Below, piece by piece: positions 58,814 through 64,000 of a stretch of DNA of 64,000 bases. This DNA comes from Macrostomum hystrix (lineage: Eukaryota > Platyhelminthes > Macrostomidae). The notes below the pieces were generated by a model that had not been told where the DNA came from, did not search any database, and worked only from the letters and a program-made list of their open reading frames with translations. Location of the stretch: positions 6,376,001-6,440,000 of the forward strand of contig CATNEN010000025.1 of assembly GCA_950097015.1 (NCBI GenBank), read 5' to 3'. The stretch's first letter is position 1. Every line of letters starts with the position of its first letter. The position numbers and the translations under genes were made by a program.

Positions 58814-59010
58814 ATCTGCCCTGACTTTCTCATCGTCAGCAGCGTGCACTCTTATGGTGCCTTGGAGGTTGGCCCTCAAGGGCGTAAATTGCAGGACAAG
58901 CCCTTAGACCATCTCTCCGCAGCTGCACCCCAAATAAATGTGGCCTCGCCACGGAATCGAGCTCAGGGACCTCGGTGCGAGAGGCAAACCGCACTGACAC
59001 TTAACCCGTT
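58814..59010 (-). mobile_element. SINE family B, copy 3 (most complete)
   Basis: Minus strand: GCGGTTTGCCTCTCGCACC, B box GAGCTCGATTCCGTGGC, GCGAGGCC, a body with GCAGCTGCGGAGAGATGG and CTTGTCCTGCAATTTACGCC, then the 3' domain GAGGGCCAACCTCCAAGGCA and CTGACGATGAGAAAGTCAGG. It shares the head with 18280 and the 3' domain with 6511 and 62222. The 3' end abuts the 27-bp array. Confidence 0.82.
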
Positions 59011-59555
59011 ACAGTAATAAGTCACTCTTACTTTTCATCGAAACACCCTGAGAGAGGAAGAGAGACAAGAATTCTCCAAACTCGATCTTTCTTTTGTGTC
59101 TTCTTTGAGTCCGACATTTTCGTTTTTTTTGAGTTGCTACACCCGCTGAGCCGAAATCGGACCCTACCTGAACTGAACGGCTACAGTTTGGACTTGTTCA
59201 AATTAGTTTTATCTGTATCTAGAAGCTTTCAAATTTGCCTTTAATACAGCATTGTAAACAAGGCCAAAATTGTGTACCATTATTTACTCTTAATTAAGGA
59301 AAAGGCTATCCGTGATTTGTGATTGGCTGTCGAGCAAGGCCGTCTGCTTGCAGCCCGTCACGTGCTATTTTATTCCGTGCTATAATTCCGTCGAATTCCG
59401 GTTAGAACTGGTTTTCAGAAAATCAATTATTGCAAGGGCTTTGGTGACACGCACACTAGCTCGCATTCGCGGACGAATCAGACGACGAGGCCAATTCTGA
59501 TTGGCTAGCGACAAAGCTACCGGGATTAGTATTTGTATGGAGGCCTCGACTCGAG
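59011..59555. other. Upstream flank of the GPCR gene
   Basis: Unique DNA. It contains two GATTGGCT (inverted CCAAT) boxes at about 59321 and 59499, consistent with a promoter-proximal region. Confidence 0.4.
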
Positions 59556-60101
59556 TATAGATCTGATTCGGCAGCGCTCAGTTGAGATCAGAGAAAGAAG
59601 AGAAAGCAAAAAAGTACGAGCGCTTTGAGCGCTGACCAAGGCAGCTTTGAGTCTTCTTTGCAGCAACGCGAGTTCTCTTCCCCTTGTCTGAAGGCCCTTT
59701 TGTTTCTGCAAGGTAATAAATAGTTCTTCTGCCTTAGAACCAACGAGAGTGAAATTTTCTGTACCTTGATTTCTGTAGCCAGTGCAGCTTTGCCTCAGTG
59801 GCCTTCATGTAGTGCACATCCCCACTTGAATCCTGCAGTTGGCCACGTCAAGGTTGATTAATTGGAGTGAAATATTCAGAACGGGACGCCTCGAGTCAGA
59901 TTCGAGTTTGGATCGATTGGTGAAAAAAGTCAAAGAAAGCCAAGCCAAAAGCTTCTTTAAAGAAGCGGGAAGTTTGATTAATTTGAGGGCTAACTGGAAA
60001 TCATGTTTTCGAGTTTAATTATGTTTGATGTCATTTCTTTGCACTTTAACTTATGTACTTTTGATAAGATTATTTCTCTTCTTTCTTTTGATTTACCAGA
60101 G
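59556..60101 (+). promoter_or_regulatory. Putative core promoter, 5'UTR exon and 5'UTR intron of the GPCR gene
   Basis: A TATAGA at 59556 lies about 24 nt before an initiator-like TCAGTT (59578). A purine-rich leader could run to a donor at 59712/59713 (GCAAG, GTAATA). An excellent acceptor with a long pyrimidine tract (TTCTCTTCTTTCTTTTG.., AG at 60100-60101) precedes the ATG by 66 nt. The acceptor is the strongest part; it could also be a trans-splice site. Confidence 0.45.
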
Positions 60102-60167
60102 TACCACTATTAATTTTACTAACGATTGTAAATTTGGTAAGCAATTCTAATCAACAAGTGGCCCGGC

Positions 60168-62084
60168 ATGTCCAACTGGACTCTGGTGCACCCGGACCTG
60201 TACCGGCGTGTCCTGGTGGATTTGATGGAGCGCCGCCGGCTCGAGCATCGGATGCCAGCTCAGCTGCTGATCGTCATCACGCTCTGCCTGGGCTTCATCT
60301 CCCTACTCGGCATCATTGGCAACAGCCTGGTGATTGTGTTCTTCCATCGCAGCCTTCGCGACCTGCCGCAGAATGTCTACGTCATAGCGCTGGCTGTGCT
60401 GGACCTCCTAGTGTGCGCCGTGGTCATCCCGTCGACGCTTTATCAGGACGTCTGGCGGGAGCCCAGCACGGAATTCGACTGCAAGCTGTTCCACATTCTG
60501 CGTTACTCCCTGGTGCCATCCTCGGCCTTTCTCCTGTGCCTGATCGCCGTTGACCGCTTCATCATCATCTGCTTCGTGCCCGGAGTTCAGACTAGCCGAA
60601 GAAGCTCGCTCACTTTCGTGGCTCTGGCCATCGGTCTGGGATGCGCAGTCGGCATTCCGGGCGGCCTGACGACTGGAACTCGAATGCACATCGAACTTGC
60701 TGAGGGTGTCGTTGAGCTGCCTGTGTCGTACTGTACCACTGACAACCAGCTGGTGAGCACACCTGTGATGCAGGTATACAAGATCAGCCTCACCGTGCTG
60801 TTCGCCTGCGCTCTGATATTGCTGCTCTTCTTCTACGCAAACATTTTTGCGTTCGTCCGCCGCCGGCAGCACCGCTGGGCCAGGTCGCGCTCCTGGGTGG
60901 CGCAGGCGGGCCGCAATCGCAGTAAAAGCAAGGGAAAGTCTCGACGTTTTGGTGGAAAGGGCGGCGGAGGTGACGGCATCAGCGGTCACGATGGTTGCGC
61001 CACTCAGGACGCCAGCGGGGTCAAGACTGGCGGCTGCTCTGTTGACGGTAGCTGCGGAGGCCACTGCGGCAGTAGCAGCGGCGGTGGTCGCATAGGAATG
61101 CCCACCTGCGCTGGCTCCCTGACGAGGAAGAAGAAAAAGCGACGAGGCTTCGGCGCAGTCGGCGGTCGACGGTTTTCGTCGCGTGCCGAGGAGACCGAAG
61201 TCACCACCTGCGCCGGTGTGGAGCTGCTCAGCCATCACGGAGGCGCCGCAGGAGCTGCAATAGTCACCCTAGATAGTGTCGATGTAGCTGCTGTCGCTGC
61301 AGCAGCCGCGGCGGCTGTAGCAGCAGCGACCAGCTGCCTGGAGACAAACATTGACGAAGTCTTAATGAACGGCGCCCAGTCCGAGGACGCAGCCACGGGG
61401 CAGCCTGGGGAAGAAGATGAAGGTGTGGAAGAGGCGGAAGCGGAGGCCAATGCTGACGAATTGGCGGATGTGGACAATGGCCCAACGGACAGAATTCTCG
61501 AAGAGGAGGATGTCGTTGTCGGACCTGAGGCAGCTCTTGACATCGACCCGGTCAATTCCAATGAAGAAATTCGACGACACAGTCAGCTGCAGCAGCAGTC
61601 GAGACTAGGACGGACCTCCGTGCGCGACAACTCCGTCGGCTCGGTGCAACTGGCGCAGGCCCGACGAGACCTTGCGGAACGGGCTCGCAAGCGGCCACAC
61701 ATCAAGACAGCCAAGGTGTTGAGCATCATCACCTTCTTCTACGTGCTGTCCTACCTGCCGTTTCTGTTAGTCTACAACGCCCAGTGGGGCCCTAGCTGGG
61801 ACGCTTGGCCGAGAGTCTTCGTGGAAGGTCCTTCATCGCTGGGAAACGTCAGCGTTCCGTTTATGGAGTTTCCTGGAAGCAATTTCAGCGGCGGCAGTCT
61901 GGACGTTCTCAACTTAACCGGCTGGAGCCTCGGCTTCAGGGAGATGGCCGTGAAGGTGATGTTCTACTGCTACTTTATAAACCACGGCGTCAATCCGATT
62001 GTCTATGGCTGCATGAACACATACTTCAAGCAGCAGGTATACAGCCTCTGTAACTCTTTGGGTGGCCGTTGCCAGCGCCCGTAG
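60168..62084 (+). CDS. Orphan rhodopsin-class (class A) GPCR with very long third intracellular loop
   Basis: 638 residues in one coding exon. TM1 ~33-59 (GNSLVIVFF), TM2 ~70-88 (ALAVLDLLVC), TM3 ~108-135 ending AVDRF, TM4 ~148-166, TM5 ~205-230, TM6 ~514-535 (FFYVLSYLPF), TM7 ~592-616 with NPIVY. Cys105 and Cys189 would form the usual extracellular disulfide. DRF replaces DRY, and the TM6 CWxP is SYLP. The third intracellular loop is ~280 residues with a basic Gly/Ser part, a poly-Ala tract (~370) and an acidic Glu/Asp part. The third extracellular loop is ~55 residues with three N-glycosylation sequons (NVS, NFS, NLT). I cannot assign a ligand; it probably belongs to a lineage-expanded neuropeptide- or amine-type group. 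The start has a sequon at N3 (NWT). Confidence 0.9.
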   Translation: MSNWTLVHPDLYRRVLVDLMERRRLEHRMPAQLLIVITLCLGFISLLGIIGNSLVIVFFHRSLRDLPQNVYVIALAVLDLLVCAVVIPSTLYQDVWREPSTEFDCKLFHILRYSLVPSSAFLLCLIAVDRFIIICFVPGVQTSRRSSLTFVALAIGLGCAVGIPGGLTTGTRMHIELAEGVVELPVSYCTTDNQLVSTPVMQVYKISLTVLFACALILLLFFYANIFAFVRRRQHRWARSRSWVAQAGRNRSKSKGKSRRFGGKGGGGDGISGHDGCATQDASGVKTGGCSVDGSCGGHCGSSSGGGRIGMPTCAGSLTRKKKKRRGFGAVGGRRFSSRAEETEVTTCAGVELLSHHGGAAGAAIVTLDSVDVAAVAAAAAAAVAAATSCLETNIDEVLMNGAQSEDAATGQPGEEDEGVEEAEAEANADELADVDNGPTDRILEEEDVVVGPEAALDIDPVNSNEEIRRHSQLQQQSRLGRTSVRDNSVGSVQLAQARRDLAERARKRPHIKTAKVLSIITFFYVLSYLPFLLVYNAQWGPSWDAWPRVFVEGPSSLGNVSVPFMEFPGSNFSGGSLDVLNLTGWSLGFREMAVKVMFYCYFINHGVNPIVYGCMNTYFKQQVYSLCNSLGGRCQRP

Positions 62085-62086
62085 CT

Positions 62087-62092
62087 AATAAA
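62087..62092 (+). terminator. Poly(A) signal AATAAA of the GPCR gene
   Basis: Canonical hexamer beginning two bases after the TAG stop (62082-62084). It would give a very short 3'UTR; a more distal site is possible. Confidence 0.5.
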
Positions 62093-62221
62093 TTATCTTC
62101 GCTTATGAACATGTTCAAGGCTTGAAATTAACAATTTTCGTCAGCTCTAGCTCAGCTCTCTCAGTTACTGACTGATTGTGATCATTTAAACCATGCGGAA
62201 CATTCACCTTTGAGGTATGCG

Positions 62222-62300
62222 ATATTTACGTCCACGAGGGCCAACCCCCAAGGAACAGAACAGTGAGTGTACATGTACATTGCATGCCTGACGATGGAAT
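62222..62300 (+). mobile_element. SINE family B 3' fragment
   Basis: ATTTACGTCC, GAGGGCCAACCCCCAAGG, CAGTGAGTG, then CCTGACGATGGAATGATG, matching the 3' domain of copies at 58814 and 6511 in plus orientation. No head is present, as expected for a 5'-truncated insertion. Confidence 0.6.
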
Positions 62301-63164
62301 GATGTACAAAACCTGTACGAGGATGTGATTGGACAAATCTGTACTGGGGCTATTAACCCTCCTGTGTTTCTTAAAATGGAAAGATTCTCCTGTCCAGTCA
62401 ATCTGTTTCACCTCATTCGGTAATTAAAAACACTGTTTCTGTTTTGTTTCGATAATTCTTTTTAATAATTTAATTCTTCGAGACGTACGTTTTGTAACTG
62501 CGTTGCATGTTTAGCAAAGACCCAGACAAGGATTACAAGACGAAGTTTTCCTAGAGTTTCTTGGACCCAGCTTTTCTTTGGTAAAGCAAACACAAAGTTA
62601 AAGCAACTAGACTATATTATCTTCGTACTATCGCACGAGTACAGTGACGTTGCTCTGATATTGCTTGTACTATTAGCTATATGTGATCAGTATATCGCCT
62701 GTTCCTTAGCTTTTTTGGTCGTGTAAGCGCTTAGAAATGTGACTCTGCAGCAGAGATTTATGTGTTCTCAGCGTTTGACCTTATAGATTATTTTGCTAAG
62801 CGGTTGCGAAATTTTATATCTTTTGATTGAAACCACATGAGTGGTGAAACTAAAATATAATTAGTTAAGCATTAATTTGATGGATTTTCTTAAAGCCACG
62901 TTTTTGAGCTATTAGCAACCTCAAAAGTTTGGATTAACTTGTAATTTTCCGGCTCAGTGATCAATAATTAATACTCAAGTATGCATATATGGTTAACAAG
63001 TAAGTAAGTGCTTCTTAAAATAGGAACTTGTTTAAGTTATACATTATCAAGTCCTGTAACATAATGAGGTTATAAGAACGATCGCACAATGGACTACTAA
63101 ATTACGTATATATAGCAACTTTATTAGTCCTTGCATCAAACAGCCTTACCATAGCCTTGAAACT
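62301..63164. other. Intergenic spacer downstream of the GPCR
   Basis: AT-rich unique sequence; no gene or element recognised. Confidence 0.45.
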
Positions 63165-63455
63165 GTACTCTGATTGATTGAACAAATTATATGACTCATT
63201 ACGCATCCTTGCCCTAGCCACAACTCTGATTGGATGAGCCAGTTATATGACTCAGCACACATCCTTGCCCTAGCGTCAACTCTGATTGGATGAGCCAGTT
63301 ATATGACTCAGCACACATCCTTGCCCTAGCGTCAACTCTGATTGGATGAGCCAGTTATATGACTCATTACGCATCCTTGCCCTAGCCACAACTCTGATTG
63401 GATGAGCCAGTCACATGAATCATTTACACACCCAAAATTCTGATTGGCCTAAATA
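63165..63455. repeat. Tandem repeat, 56-bp unit with TGACTCA and ATTGG
   Basis: Four good copies plus degraded ends; ATGACTCA starts at 63191, 63247, 63303 and 63359. Units 1 and 4 share CATTACGCATCC, units 2 and 3 share CAGCACACATCC. Each has an AP-1-like TGACTCA and a CCAAT-type CTGATTGG. Confidence 0.9.
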
Positions 63456-63836
63456 ATCGTAGCTTTTAGCCTCATATGAATAATTACATTATATAATGTT
63501 AATTTTGGAGACAAATTAACAAAGCTGGCAAGTGCCCCATTCATCAAGTCGAATGTACTCTGCTAGAAGCAGACAGCTCGAATTCAATTTTCAAATAATT
63601 TGACTTTGGTTTCAGAAGCCGCGTCACCGTCTTGGTAGTATTTTTTTCTGAAATTGCGTTAGTTTCAGGTGGAATGGTTCCACTTAAATGAACTTTGTCA
63701 AGCGTTGCAAGCAGACCGCAATCGCGACGGAGCATAATGGTTTTAAAAACACAAAATAAGCAAATTAATAAACTGTCCCCGCACCAGTTTGCGGTGTGAA
63801 GAAGATTGTCTTAAAGCGTTAGAATCGGGGTGACCT

Positions 63837-64000
63837 TCAGATGAACTTGTTGACGCTGTTTGACTTCTTTCTCGATCCGAATGGCATAAAGAATGTTCGA
63901 TGGTTGGAGGTGGCTGAAATCAGGCCGCTGTTGGTGGGCACCGCAACATCGGTGGCGGAGGCTGCCGCAGCCAGAGGACCAGCGTAGGGCTGTGCCACTC
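63837..64000 (-). CDS. C-terminal end of an unidentified gene (partial)
   Basis: Minus-strand frame open from the window edge to TGA at 63839-63837, reading VAQPYAGPLAAAASATDVAV and later FFMPFGSRKKSNSVNKFI at the C-terminus. GC-rich third positions and the ordered change to AT-rich sequence after the stop suggest a real last exon. About 54 residues, with a basic tail; no family recognised. Confidence 0.5.
   Translation of the reverse strand, partial: VAQPYAGPLAAAASATDVAVPTNSGLISATSNHRTFFMPFGSRKKSNSVNKFI

Noticed and set aside
60408-61238. 276-codon minus-strand ORF
   Set aside because: Antisense shadow of the GPCR exon; the plus frame has seven TM segments and class A motifs.

Overview
This is a gene-poor, repeat-rich animal nuclear contig. 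Spliced genes with GT..AG introns, an axonemal dynein heavy chain, a SoxB-type HMG gene, a KIAA0513/SBF2-type gene and a rhodopsin-class GPCR place it in a bilaterian. A hammerhead ribozyme inside a tRNA-like short element recalls the Sm-alpha elements of schistosomes. Together with a GC content near the mid-40s, the standard code and heavy tandem repetition, this makes a free-living flatworm (Macrostomum-like) or another spiralian my best guess. That is inference; no species marker is visible.

Layout: 1-8828 (-) is the 5' half of an axonemal dynein heavy chain of the DNAH3/7/12 group, ten exons, running off the left edge. 13190-21240 (+) is a KIAA0513 homologue with a very large LGQQGQ-repeat N-terminal extension and a conserved C-terminal core over six exons; a possible alternative last exon lies at 25851-26032. 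32724-35257 (-) is a two-exon SoxB1 transcription factor. 60168-62084 (+) is a single-coding-exon class A GPCR, probably with a 5'UTR intron. 63837-64000 (-) is the C-terminal end of an unidentified gene. Between 36 and 59 kb I see no convincing protein gene.

Roughly one third of the window (my estimate, about 20 kb) consists of some twenty tandem arrays with units of 5 to 56 bp. Nearly all have private unit sequences, and they lie in introns, between genes and, in one case, in coding sequence. They create many long spurious ORFs. Several units carry internal palindromes.

Dispersed elements: a tRNA-headed SINE family A (17826, 29060, 49561, fragment 40590) whose centre resembles the deeply conserved Nin-DC SINE domain; a SINE family B (6511, 18280, 58814, 62222) with its own 3' domain; and one element at 30300-30580 with A box, complete hammerhead ribozyme, B box and T6 run in that order. 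Several SINE copies abut tandem arrays. The last element is the most interesting object in the window.

The four main genes do not form a pathway. Dynein (cilia), SoxB1 (neural/stem-cell transcription), KIAA0513 (neuronal, poorly known) and a GPCR are simply neighbours.
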